DNA of 46,066 bases, taken from assembly GCA_900318345.1 (NCBI GenBank), contig ONKD01000016.1, positions 1 through 46,066 on the forward strand, in the 5' to 3' direction. This document shows positions 24,551 through 33,359 of the stretch, in pieces. Position 1 is the first letter of the stretch, and each line of letters starts with the position of its first letter. The notes under the pieces are model-generated. The model was given only the letters and a program-made list of their open reading frames with translations, was not told the origin of the DNA and searched no databases. Origin of the DNA: an uncultured Prevotellaceae bacterium (GTDB lineage Bacteria > Bacteroidota > Bacteroidia > Bacteroidales > Muribaculaceae). A program made the position numbers and the translations under genes.

Positions 24551-27535
24551 TCATTCACCTGATACAATCAGGTCAATGACGGCATTGATATCCGAAATGT
24601 TCACCTCTTCATCACCGTTCACGTCGCCCGCGATGTCAACACCTCCTTTGAGTTGTATGTCAATAATCGCAGTCACATCACTAATGTTGACCTCGCCGTC
24701 ACCATTCACATCGCACCACTCGGGCATGAAATTCACACCCTCAATATTGAAGTATTTCCACACTAGTGCCTCCCGATATGCGTCAACCGATTGCCGAGGA
24801 GCATAGACAATGGCGTTATTATACACCTTGTCAGGGAAAATTGACTTGCCCTTAAGATAAGGCGGTGTAACAGCACGGCTGGTGATTCTTACCAACGCAT
24901 TGCAGGACCCGAAAGCATACATCTCGGACGTTTTCATTCTCTTTCCGAAGGTGAAATCCATCAATTTTGAACAGCCATGAAAAGCTTTCTCGCCAATAGT
25001 ACGCACCCCGTCACCCAAGGTTGCAACAGTCATTTTTTTGCAATCTTTAAATGCTTGTTCACCAACGCTTTCCACATCATTACTCATCGTGAGGCTGGTC
25101 ACGCTCTCACAACGGATAAACGCATAATCATTTATGTGTTTAACGCCAGCGGGTATAGCAAGGTCGCACACTTCCTCACCGTTCATAAACAGGTGGCGGG
25201 CATAATACAGCGGATTGGCCAATTCATCGTCAAAGGTCATATTGCACCATGACGGCACGTCCCTGATCTCGACACGAGCCAGTTGGGAACACGACATGAA
25301 AGCGTTAGAGTCCACATGGGGTGAACAGCCATCCATAACAATTGTAGTAAGCGATGAACAGCCTATAAAAGCACCCATGCCAATGAGGGTAACACTCGAA
25401 GGAATAACGATTTTCTGTAAGCTCGGACAATCATAGAAGGCGAAATCCTCCAGTTCTTGCAAATTGTCGTTTAGTGTGACATTGGACAAATTGGAGCACC
25501 CATTAAAAGCAGCATAACCTATTGAAATTACTGTGCTGGGCAGTGTCACATCATTCAACGAGAGACAATAGTAGAATGCATAATCACCCACACGGGTCAG
25601 GCCTGGATGTAAAGTTACCTGAGACAAATTTGTACAAGCGCCAAATGAGATATCACCCAAAACGCTCACCGACCCTGGAATGTCAACATGAGTCAGACTT
25701 TCACAGGCATAAAATGCATACACACCGATAGACTCCAGAAACGGTGGCAATATGAGATCACTCAATTGGGTACAACTGTCAAATGCATCATCACCTATCG
25801 AGCGCAACGATTGCGGCAACGTGACACTTGTCATCTCATCGCATCCATAGAAAGAGTTGTTACCAATCGCAGTAACCCCCTCCTCAATTAACACGCTCTT
25901 AAGATAGGCATAATCGGTAAACAAATAATTCCCAACTTTATCAACCGAGGCGGGAATAACCACATCGGTTACCGCATTACCCTTTTTGTCAAATAGCATG
26001 GGACCATATGTCAACGGACTAGAACTTCTAGAGACAAACTCCATTGTCGCCCATGATTCGACATCATCAGTATAGACCTCGCTAAGCCCATTACAGTAGG
26101 CAAATGCATCTTTGCCGAATTTCTTGTTTTGGCCTTGGATGCGTATTGTCGTCATTGCTGAGCAACGGTAAAAAGCATTGGCACCAATATTAGTAACCGA
26201 AGGCGGAAGCAGGATATCGGTCACCTCCATACAATCCATAAATGCACAGGGCGCGATGGAAGTGACAGCTAGGGTCTCTCCATCGAGAGTCACCGTCTCG
26301 GGGATGACGATTGAACCAGAGTAGCAATTATGCATAATATCTCTCCTGACCACCTCGGCAGCATCTCCATTGCGCTTGTAATAGATTCCCGAGACCTCAA
26401 AGTCGTAAGATTGTACCGAATTACCCTCAGGGTCAGGATATACATGATATTGCATCGTTTGATAATAATTAAACTCCCAATCATCTCTACCTAAGGCATC
26501 CAAGACAAAATATCCGTTACCGCCTCCCCATCCCCAGTTGACATGGTACTTGCCTTCTTTATAACCATCAAGGACAAAGGCATGGGCACCGCCAAAGCTG
26601 GTTCCTGTGTAAAGAACAGGACGGTCATTAGATAACTCCTCCATGATCATCGCGTGCCATTGCGCGTCTTCACATTCATCACGGTACAGACACTGGGCCT
26701 CATGGTTGTAACCAAATTGCTTTAACGCCATGAGTTGATCTTCCTGCCACGCGCCACTGCCAGTGGGGCTATAGTTCATGAAACACCCCTGGCCGCAATA
26801 CCTCAACAATGTGGCCACAGCAACTGCTTCCTCCTCATTGTAATCCCCTGGATTATACACATCCAAAATATGATCCCAATCCAGTACGGCACCAGGCAAC
26901 GATGGAACATTATAATGTTCTGTATTAGTCACATATCCAGGCAATGGAGGAACCTGTGCTGGATACTTCCAGTAATTCATCACCTGAGCCATCGCCGTGG
27001 CGACACATCCCGTAGCAGATGCCTCACCATCAATTACAGGGCACATGTCATTAAAAGGTGTGCTTTGATGCCATATCGTCTTTAAGAGAGGCTCAATGAC
27101 CACATCGTCGGCACCGGCTCTAACGGGTACTGGAGCGACAACTTCGGGCTGCTCGACAAGCCACTCGATTTGAGCCTTGTACTGGTCAAGCCACCATTGC
27201 AGATTAGTAGGCAAGTTAGTCATGTCTAGTGCCTCGTCACCATAGGCAAGAATCTGTACGGCTCGGTCATCGCCGGCCACGATGACAAAAGCATCACCGC
27301 CCTCGGAATTAAACACATAGTAAGCCGTCTGTCCAGCACTCACCGTCGAGGGCTCGGCATGGGCCAGCCGCAAGGCAACATTGGGGGCTGACAATCGACC
27401 CTGATGCTGCGATTGCAAGAAACTTGATGCACGCGACCGTGCCGCGTCGGCATCCACACCGGCAGCGCCCAGCCTCATTGCCATCAGGGCAAGGGCTGCC
27501 AATAGCATGATTTTAAATGTAACATGTCTCATCAT
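24551..27535 (-). CDS. Secreted C10-family cysteine protease with leucine-rich repeats and dockerin-type end
   Basis: 994 residues. A signal peptide (about 1-24) precedes a Spi-type propeptide (about 30-135; VFNSEGGDAFVIVAGDDRA, NLQWWLDQYK). The streptopain-like C10 domain follows: Cys177 in ATGCVATAMAQVMNYW, His318 in GGAHAFVLDGY, and the NWGWGG loop (333-338). Residues about 400-890 are BspA-type leucine-rich repeats (IGNNSFYGCDEMTSVTLPQSL-like units). The last 60 residues are two dockerin-type calcium motifs (DVNGDGEVNISDVTAIIDIQL and DVNGDEEVNISDINAVIDLIV). It is likely exported, cleaved to an active thiol protease, and held or sorted through the C-terminal module. The neighbouring gene at 27786 is a paralogue. 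A promoter at 27687-27718 and an unusual 150-nt leader precede it. Confidence 0.92.
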   Translation of the reverse strand: MMRHVTFKIMLLAALALMAMRLGAAGVDADAARSRASSFLQSQHQGRLSAPNVALRLAHAEPSTVSAGQTAYYVFNSEGGDAFVIVAGDDRAVQILAYGDEALDMTNLPTNLQWWLDQYKAQIEWLVEQPEVVAPVPVRAGADDVVIEPLLKTIWHQSTPFNDMCPVIDGEASATGCVATAMAQVMNYWKYPAQVPPLPGYVTNTEHYNVPSLPGAVLDWDHILDVYNPGDYNEEEAVAVATLLRYCGQGCFMNYSPTGSGAWQEDQLMALKQFGYNHEAQCLYRDECEDAQWHAMIMEELSNDRPVLYTGTSFGGAHAFVLDGYKEGKYHVNWGWGGGNGYFVLDALGRDDWEFNYYQTMQYHVYPDPEGNSVQSYDFEVSGIYYKRNGDAAEVVRRDIMHNCYSGSIVIPETVTLDGETLAVTSIAPCAFMDCMEVTDILLPPSVTNIGANAFYRCSAMTTIRIQGQNKKFGKDAFAYCNGLSEVYTDDVESWATMEFVSRSSSPLTYGPMLFDKKGNAVTDVVIPASVDKVGNYLFTDYAYLKSVLIEEGVTAIGNNSFYGCDEMTSVTLPQSLRSIGDDAFDSCTQLSDLILPPFLESIGVYAFYACESLTHVDIPGSVSVLGDISFGACTNLSQVTLHPGLTRVGDYAFYYCLSLNDVTLPSTVISIGYAAFNGCSNLSNVTLNDNLQELEDFAFYDCPSLQKIVIPSSVTLIGMGAFIGCSSLTTIVMDGCSPHVDSNAFMSCSQLARVEIRDVPSWCNMTFDDELANPLYYARHLFMNGEEVCDLAIPAGVKHINDYAFIRCESVTSLTMSNDVESVGEQAFKDCKKMTVATLGDGVRTIGEKAFHGCSKLMDFTFGKRMKTSEMYAFGSCNALVRITSRAVTPPYLKGKSIFPDKVYNNAIVYAPRQSVDAYREALVWKYFNIEGVNFMPEWCDVNGDGEVNISDVTAIIDIQLKGGVDIAGDVNGDEEVNISDINAVIDLIVSGE

Positions 27536-27541
27536 CCAAAT
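27530..27541. repeat. 12-bp direct repeat, copy at the protease start
   Basis: CATCATCCAAAT; on the minus strand this is ATTTGGATGATG, containing the real start codons of the C10 protease. An identical copy lies at 27667-27678. Confidence 0.8.
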
Positions 27542-27564
27542 AGATTTTAAATAATTAATAATTC

Positions 27565-27582
27565 ACGAGAGCAAACTCTCGT
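27565..27582. promoter_or_regulatory. Leader hairpin before the first C10 protease
   Basis: A perfect 7-bp stem ACGAGAG-caaa-CTCTCGT lies about 30 nt before the start codon in the minus-strand leader. On that strand it is preceded by AAAAAAACCTCT, whose CTCT could pair with AGAG in an alternative fold. No T tail follows on the minus strand. Confidence 0.45.
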
Positions 27583-27648
27583 TAGAGGTTTTTTTAATTA
27601 GGGCCGCTACCTGACGCATCCAACATCTGGCAGCAATATGATAAAGCC

Positions 27649-27672
27649 TTAATAATTCTTTGAGTCCATCAT
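27649..27672 (-). CDS. Possible leader peptide, 7 residues
   Basis: ATG ATG GAC TCA AAG AAT TAT TAA (MMDSKNY) begins in the upstream copy of the 12-bp repeat that also forms the real protease start. It lies just after the expected transcription start. It could be a translated leader, or only a relic of a displaced start codon. No homologue is known to me. Confidence 0.25.
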   Translation of the reverse strand: MMDSKNY

Positions 27673-27678
27673 CCAAAT
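27667..27678. repeat. 12-bp direct repeat, upstream copy
   Basis: CATCATCCAAAT, identical to 27530-27541 and 137 bp away from it. It is placed 9 bp downstream of the minus-strand -7 box, where a start codon would be expected for the short leaders common in this window. Confidence 0.8.
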
Positions 27679-27686
27679 GAACTTCG

Positions 27687-27718
27687 CAAATTTAAACACC
27701 CAAAACAAAAAACGCAAA
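27687..27718 (-). promoter_or_regulatory. Promoter of the first C10 protease
   Basis: On the minus strand: TTTG (27718-27715), a 20-bp spacer, and TAAATTTG (27694-27687), a perfect consensus match. The start codon at 27535 lies about 150 bp downstream. Confidence 0.75.
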
Positions 27719-27785
27719 TTCTATTACCAGAAAATGCGTTTTTTGTTAAAAAATACGTAAAATTGTCTAATTATTTGACAGTTTT

Positions 27786-30461
27786 TTACGATAGCATGAG
27801 GTCGATGACGGCATTAATGTCAACTATATTAATCTCGCCGTCACCATTAACGTCGCCCGCAACATCATCTACAGAATTAAGAATGATATCGATAATCGCA
27901 CTCACGTCACTGATGTTGACCTCGCCATCACCGTTCACATCACCAGGCAGTTGCTCGGAGATAATTTCAATGTGTTTGAACCAGGGCCAGATTCCACTAT
28001 TCTTATAAGCACGCAATGAACTTTCAGGAACATACAGGATGGCACTGTCATATACTGAACTTGTGAATGTATTATCATTTCCCGGAGTCAGTGGCGGGAT
28101 TTCGGCCCTACAAGTGACCTTGGCCAGCGCTCTACTATTAATGAAAGCCTTATCGCCAACCAAGCCCACACTCTTGCCTATCGTTACATCGGTAAGTTTT
28201 GAGCAATAGGAGAACGCTTGGTCGCCTACTTGAGTGACATTATCGGGAATGATCACACTGGTTAATGAAGAGCATTTCTGGAAAGCGCCTGTCGAGATGT
28301 TGGTGACCGATGATGGAATGGTAATATGTGTCAACTTGGAGCAACCATAGAACACCTTACTATTCAAGGTAGTCAGTGAAGTCGACAACCTCACATGAGA
28401 CAAAGATGAGCAACCACTAAAGGCACTTGCGCCCAAATCGGTGACAGAATTTGGCAAAACCACCTCTACCAACTCCTTGCAGTTAGCAAACGCTTTATCA
28501 CTAACCGTTGACACAGACGATGGAAATACCACTTGCTTCATAGCGGCGCAGTCACTGAAAGCGGCATTCCCAATTGAAGTGATATTCTCTGGAATGTCAA
28601 TTCCTGTCAAGGCTGAACAGCCAAAGAACACCTGCTTGCCAATGGCGGTCATCGTTTGGGGCAATGACACTGAGGTGATTGAAATACAATTAGAAAACGC
28701 TGCCGTGCCGATATCAGTCACACCATCTTCTAAAACTACCGATTTCAAACCCTCACAGTCAATAAACGCAAATGGGCTTACTTGCTGGATTGACTGAGGA
28801 ACAACCAGATGCTCCAACTCTTGCCCATTGGCATAAAGATGATGGGCAAAACTGAGGGGGTTAGAGTAATGGCTGACAAAAGTCATACCTAGCCATGAAT
28901 TGACGTCACCAATCTCAACATGTTTCAGCGCGTTGCAATCCATAAACGCATCCTCGCCAACTGTTTTCACCGCATTACCCGAGAACAAAACACGTTCCAA
29001 GTTCATGCAATTGGCAAACGCTTGATTTCCTATAGACTCAACCCCTGATGGAATTTCTATCTCGATGAGACCGATGCAATTCCTGAACGCGTAATCATCA
29101 ATATACTTAACAGTAGATGGTATCGCCACGCTCACTAGATTAAGGCTATTCCTGAATGCACTCTGACCGATGCCTGTTACAGGGATGGTCTTACCGTCAT
29201 GGTTCACTTGATCGGGAATGACAACCTGCCCTTCATAAGAATCGTAGTGGGTATCAAAATAGGTCACGATAGCCTGAGATGCATCCTCGTTGTACTTGTA
29301 ATAGATGCCGTCATGCTCAAAATCACTGCCATACTCAGAGGGAGTCTGTTGTGAAGGATAAATCCTGTGCAACATCTGCACATTGGCATTAAACGAATAG
29401 GTCCTGACGTTGAAAGCGCCCAACGCGAAATAGCCGTTGCCAGTAGCTGCCCAGCCCCAGTTGATGTGGTACTTACCGTCATGATAGCCGTCGAGCACAA
29501 AGGCATGGCCTCCTGCCATGGGGTCATTGCCAGAATACAGCACCGGGTAACCCGACTGCAAGTCATCAATCAACAGGTCGGCCCATTCATCAAGTTCATA
29601 ATCTGACCGATTAAGCATCGTGGCGCTAGGGTTATAGCCAAACAACTTCATGCCACGCAACTGGTCAGGAACATAGGCGCCACTGCCATCGGGGCTATAA
29701 CCCATGTTGCATGACTGGCCACAATAACGCATCAGCTTGGCCACAGCGTCGCCCTGGGCTTTAGTATATTCGCCAGCGTAAGAATCCAGCATATCATCCC
29801 ATTCAAATGTAGTGGCCGGCAATCCTGAAAGCATCGTTCCCAAGGAACGGCACCAATAGCCTGAAACGCCGTTGGTCCTATCGGGATAACGCCAGTAATA
29901 CATGACTTGGGCCATGGCTGTGGCAACACATCCTGTCACGCAGCGCTCACCATTGGAAAGAGGACACATGTTGTAATATGGCTCACTTTGGCTCCAGTTA
30001 CAGGTAAGCATCGGAGCAATAACCAGTTGACCGTCACTATCACGTCGCGGTGCCGATGCTTTCTCCACCTTCTCGTCAGGGTTGGCAATCAGGAACTCAA
30101 TCTGTTCCTTGTATTGATCCAACCACCACTGCAGGTTGCACGGCAGGTCAGTCATGTCTATCGAGCCTTCACCATAGCCAAGGATTTCCTCGGCCCGGTC
30201 ATCGCCAGCGACAATGACAAAGGCTTTGCCGTCGGTAGAGTTAAACACATAATAGTCAGCGCAACGTAAATTAACGGCCGATGACTCGACGTGACTAAGA
30301 CTCAATGTTGAGTTGCCGGCATTGAGTTTATCGACACTATGCGACGCCAAGAACTGATACGCCCTGGCTTGGGCCGAAGGCGCATCCAACGAGGCCGCGC
30401 TCATGCTCATCGTTATCAGAACAAAGGCAGCCAGTAATAACTGTTTTAAATAATTCATCAT
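27786..30461 (-). CDS. Secreted C10-family cysteine protease with leucine-rich repeats and dockerin-type end (paralogue)
   Basis: 891 residues from the ATG at 30461, chosen because MMNYLKQLLLAAFVLITMSMSA is a signal peptide and because TTGGATGATGA before it matches the start region of the paralogue; 11 more codons upstream are open. The order is the same as in the neighbour: propeptide with YVFNSTDGKAFVIVAGDDRA, C10 domain with TGCVATAMAQVMYYW (Cys), GGHAFVLDGY (His) and INWGW, then BspA-like repeats, then a dockerin-type pair (DVNGDGEVNISDVSAIIDIIL, DVNGDGEINIVDINAVIDLML). One difference is NWGWAATGNGYF in place of NWGWGGGNGYF in the active-site loop. It is about 100 residues shorter, mainly in the repeats. 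It follows the lipoprotein gene at 30562 by 100 bp. Confidence 0.92.
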   Translation of the reverse strand: MMNYLKQLLLAAFVLITMSMSAASLDAPSAQARAYQFLASHSVDKLNAGNSTLSLSHVESSAVNLRCADYYVFNSTDGKAFVIVAGDDRAEEILGYGEGSIDMTDLPCNLQWWLDQYKEQIEFLIANPDEKVEKASAPRRDSDGQLVIAPMLTCNWSQSEPYYNMCPLSNGERCVTGCVATAMAQVMYYWRYPDRTNGVSGYWCRSLGTMLSGLPATTFEWDDMLDSYAGEYTKAQGDAVAKLMRYCGQSCNMGYSPDGSGAYVPDQLRGMKLFGYNPSATMLNRSDYELDEWADLLIDDLQSGYPVLYSGNDPMAGGHAFVLDGYHDGKYHINWGWAATGNGYFALGAFNVRTYSFNANVQMLHRIYPSQQTPSEYGSDFEHDGIYYKYNEDASQAIVTYFDTHYDSYEGQVVIPDQVNHDGKTIPVTGIGQSAFRNSLNLVSVAIPSTVKYIDDYAFRNCIGLIEIEIPSGVESIGNQAFANCMNLERVLFSGNAVKTVGEDAFMDCNALKHVEIGDVNSWLGMTFVSHYSNPLSFAHHLYANGQELEHLVVPQSIQQVSPFAFIDCEGLKSVVLEDGVTDIGTAAFSNCISITSVSLPQTMTAIGKQVFFGCSALTGIDIPENITSIGNAAFSDCAAMKQVVFPSSVSTVSDKAFANCKELVEVVLPNSVTDLGASAFSGCSSLSHVRLSTSLTTLNSKVFYGCSKLTHITIPSSVTNISTGAFQKCSSLTSVIIPDNVTQVGDQAFSYCSKLTDVTIGKSVGLVGDKAFINSRALAKVTCRAEIPPLTPGNDNTFTSSVYDSAILYVPESSLRAYKNSGIWPWFKHIEIISEQLPGDVNGDGEVNISDVSAIIDIILNSVDDVAGDVNGDGEINIVDINAVIDLMLS

Positions 30462-30561
30462 CCAATAAAAATAATAATCAGAACACTTTTCCAAACAATT
30501 GGATTCAGTAAATTGATAAACATAATAAAATATATACCTAAATTTTGGTTATTGAAAGATT

Positions 30562-31581
30562 CTATTTTCCACGTCCCAACAAATCACGAGAACGCTTCAA
30601 TAGAGCGGGATCCTTGATTTTCTTTAATTCGTTAAAGACATATTCAGGGTTGATATCCTTGAAGGTGCTCACCACCCCCCGGGTCAACTGGCTGTCGGAG
30701 TGTTCACAACACCATTTCATGAATCGCTCGGTGTCACAATAAAAACGTCCTGATACCAGCGTGAAGAAATCACCTTGCAGTTGAATAGGGTTGGTGATTG
30801 AGCCACGTGATTCCACCAGAAAATCATTCAGGCGATCATACAAGGTTTCATCGCTCATCGGCGTCCATGAGAACAACTCAAGTTGACGCTTATAGCGCCA
30901 GTAATTGTTGAGTAAGGTGGTGTCAGAACTATAGACAGTGCCTATCTTGCCCAGCGCGAAATGCCCGTCATCACCTATTGTGATGGGCAATTCGTTGTGG
31001 ATAAACCACAAGGTAGAGTCAGTGTCCACGCCATCGCGTTGCTCCTTGTAGGAAATCCAGCGGCTCATGTTGATGGGTTTGCCGAACTTATCGGGCATGA
31101 CCATGCGCATCGAGTCGATGCCCACATTGCGGGTGTGCTCATCGACATCATCCCAGTAAGACAAGTTCATACCGCCACACTCTCCCAGTCGCATGAAATC
31201 CAGCATGCCGTCCTTGCCATAGGTTGCAATCCAGCAGGTGCGCGTGTCGCTGTAGGACGTCTGTCCCAGCAAGAGGGTAATGCCCTTGTCAGGATAGTCA
31301 CGCATGCCCCACACGCGCACAATGGAGGTGACGGTGTCCACCTGCATCATCTTGTCAAGCCCTATGGCCTCACAAGTAGAAATGTCCAGGATATGATGAG
31401 GCAAGTTAGCGCCATCATCATTGTAGTTAACGTCATCGGCCACGTTGAGCGAGTCGTCACAGATGCCTGCACTGCACAAGAAGTCATGACCGTTGTTCAC
31501 GGCATCACCTTGTTGCCACTGGCTTTTTCCGCACGAGGTGATGAGCATGACCACCAAGCCTAATAACACCAATTTTTTCAT
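30562..31581 (-). CDS. Lipoprotein of unknown function, related to the one at 33360
   Basis: 339 residues from the ATG at 31581, which gives the lipoprotein signal MKKLVLLGLVVMLITSC (Cys17). The body is soluble, with no membrane helix. Segments such as VWGMRDYPDKGITLLLG, CWIATYGKDGMLDFMRLG and ALGKIGTVYSSDTTLLNNYWRYKRQ align loosely with GVRDVGNGITLAAYYG, DLMTYDRQGKLLDAINA and the matching part of the lipoprotein at 33360. Both end in a helical region followed by a basic tail. I do not recognise a named family. It lies 18 bp after ettA on the same strand, so it is probably in the same transcript. Confidence 0.75.
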   Translation of the reverse strand: MKKLVLLGLVVMLITSCGKSQWQQGDAVNNGHDFLCSAGICDDSLNVADDVNYNDDGANLPHHILDISTCEAIGLDKMMQVDTVTSIVRVWGMRDYPDKGITLLLGQTSYSDTRTCWIATYGKDGMLDFMRLGECGGMNLSYWDDVDEHTRNVGIDSMRMVMPDKFGKPINMSRWISYKEQRDGVDTDSTLWFIHNELPITIGDDGHFALGKIGTVYSSDTTLLNNYWRYKRQLELFSWTPMSDETLYDRLNDFLVESRGSITNPIQLQGDFFTLVSGRFYCDTERFMKWCCEHSDSQLTRGVVSTFKDINPEYVFNELKKIKDPALLKRSRDLLGRGK

Positions 31582-31599
31582 ATTCATTTCCATTATCGA

Positions 31600-33294
31600 T
31601 TAATTATCTAATTTGCGGTAGCGCACGCGGGTGGGCTCTTCCTTGCCCAAGCGTTTGAGCTTGTTTTCCTCATACTCGCTGTAGCTGCCCTCAAAGAAGA
31701 ACACGTTACTGTTGCCCTCAAAGGCCAGGATGTGGGTACAGATGCGGTCCAGGAACCAGCGGTCGTGGCTGATGACCACAGCACATCCTGCAAAATTCTC
31801 AAGACCTTCCTCCAGGGCGCGCAGGGTGTTCACGTCAATGTCGTTGGTGGGCTCATCGAGCAGGAGCACGTTGCCCTCCTCTTTCAATGCCAGCGCCAGT
31901 TGCAGGCGGTTGCGTTCACCGCCCGAGAGCACGCCGCACTTCTTCTGCTGGTCCACGCCACTGAAGTTGAAGCGCGACAGGTAAGCGCGGGCGTTCACGT
32001 CACGTCCTCCCATGCGCAACAGTTCCACACCACCCGAGATGACCTCATAGACGGTCTTGTCGGGGTCGATACTCGTGTGCTGCTGGTCAACATAGACCGC
32101 TTTGACGGTCTCACCGACCTCAAACGTGCCGCTGTCAGGCTTCTCCAGGCCCATAATCAGGCGGAAGAGTGTCGTCTTGCCAGCACCATTGGGGCCAATG
32201 ACGCCCACGATGCCGTTGGGCGGCAGCATGAAGTTCAAGTCGTCGAACAGCAACTTGTCGCCATAGGCCTTGGCCACGTGCTGTGCCTCGATGACCTTGT
32301 TGCCCAAGCGGGGGCCATTGGGGATGAAAATCTCGAGTTTTTCCTCTTTTTCCTTGACTGACTCGTTCAACAGTTTATCATAACTGTTCAAGCGCGCCTT
32401 GCCCTTGGCATGACGGGCCTTGGGTGCCATGCGCACCCATTCCAGCTCGCGCTGCAGGGTCTTTTGGCGCTTGCTCTCGGTCTTCTCTTCCTGGGCGAGG
32501 CGCTGGGTCTTCTGCTCCAGCCAGCTGCTGTAATTGCCCTTCCAAGGGATACCCTCGCCACGGTCGAGTTCAAGAATCCAGCCTGCGACATGGTCGAGGA
32601 AGTAGCGGTCGTGGGTCACGGCGATAACCGTACCCTCATATTGCTGCAAGTGCTGCTCCAGCCAATCGATGGACTCGGCATCGAGGTGGTTGGTGGGCTC
32701 ATCGAGCAACAGCACATCGGGTTTTTGAAGCAACAGGCGGCACAGTGCCACGCGACGGCGCTCACCACCACTCAAGTGCTCGGTCAACTGGTCACCCTCG
32801 GGGCAACGCAGGGCATCCATCGCGCGCTCGAGGCGGCTGTCAAGGTTCCAAGCGTCGGTAGCGTCGATGATATCCTGCAACTCGGCCTGACGGGCAAACA
32901 GTTTATCCATCTTCTCAGGATCCTCATAGTACTCGGGCATGCCGAACTTGAGGTTGATTTCCTCAAACTCCTTGAGGGTGTCCACCACGTGCTGCACGCC
33001 TTCCTGCACCACCTCCTTGACCGTCTTGGTCGGGTCGAGCTGGGGGTCCTGGGGCAGATAGCCCACAGAGTATCCCGGGGCAAACACCACCTGGCCCTGA
33101 TACTGGGTCTCGAGGCCAGCAATGATTTTCATCAATGTCGATTTACCCGCACCGTTCAAACCGATGATGCCGATTTTGGCGCCATAGTAGAACGAGAGGT
33201 AGATATTCTTGAGTATCTGTTTCTGGTTCTGCTGGATGGTTTTGCTCACGCCCACCATCGAGAAAATGATTTTCTTGTCGTCAACTGTTGCCAT
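31600..33294 (-). CDS. ettA: Energy-dependent translational throttle protein EttA (ABC-F ATPase)
   Basis: 564 residues with two ABC ATPase cassettes and no membrane part. First cassette: Walker A GLNGAGKST (about 43-51), signature LSGGERRRVALCR, Walker B LLLDEPTNHLD. The interdomain linker carries the ABC-F arm helices (QKTQRLAQEEKTESKRQKTLQRELEWVR). Second cassette: GPNGAGKTT, LSGGERNRLQLA, LLLDEPTNDIDVNTLRALEE; the NDIDVNTLR form is typical of EttA. In E. coli EttA binds the ribosomal E site and gates the first peptide bond according to the ADP/ATP ratio. It lies between two related lipoprotein genes, with 65 bp to the upstream one and 18 bp to the downstream one. Confidence 0.95.
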   Translation of the reverse strand: MATVDDKKIIFSMVGVSKTIQQNQKQILKNIYLSFYYGAKIGIIGLNGAGKSTLMKIIAGLETQYQGQVVFAPGYSVGYLPQDPQLDPTKTVKEVVQEGVQHVVDTLKEFEEINLKFGMPEYYEDPEKMDKLFARQAELQDIIDATDAWNLDSRLERAMDALRCPEGDQLTEHLSGGERRRVALCRLLLQKPDVLLLDEPTNHLDAESIDWLEQHLQQYEGTVIAVTHDRYFLDHVAGWILELDRGEGIPWKGNYSSWLEQKTQRLAQEEKTESKRQKTLQRELEWVRMAPKARHAKGKARLNSYDKLLNESVKEKEEKLEIFIPNGPRLGNKVIEAQHVAKAYGDKLLFDDLNFMLPPNGIVGVIGPNGAGKTTLFRLIMGLEKPDSGTFEVGETVKAVYVDQQHTSIDPDKTVYEVISGGVELLRMGGRDVNARAYLSRFNFSGVDQQKKCGVLSGGERNRLQLALALKEEGNVLLLDEPTNDIDVNTLRALEEGLENFAGCAVVISHDRWFLDRICTHILAFEGNSNVFFFEGSYSEYEENKLKRLGKEEPTRVRYRKLDN

Positions 33295-33359
33295 ATTATT
33301 ATTTATATTGTGTTTAGTTTATTATCGTTTTGAGCACTCCGGGACCGGTAAAATCTCTA

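Noticed and set aside
32410-33333. Plus-strand open frame of 307 codons opposite ettA
   Set aside because: It is antisense to a certain ABC-F gene. The composition reflects the complementary codons.
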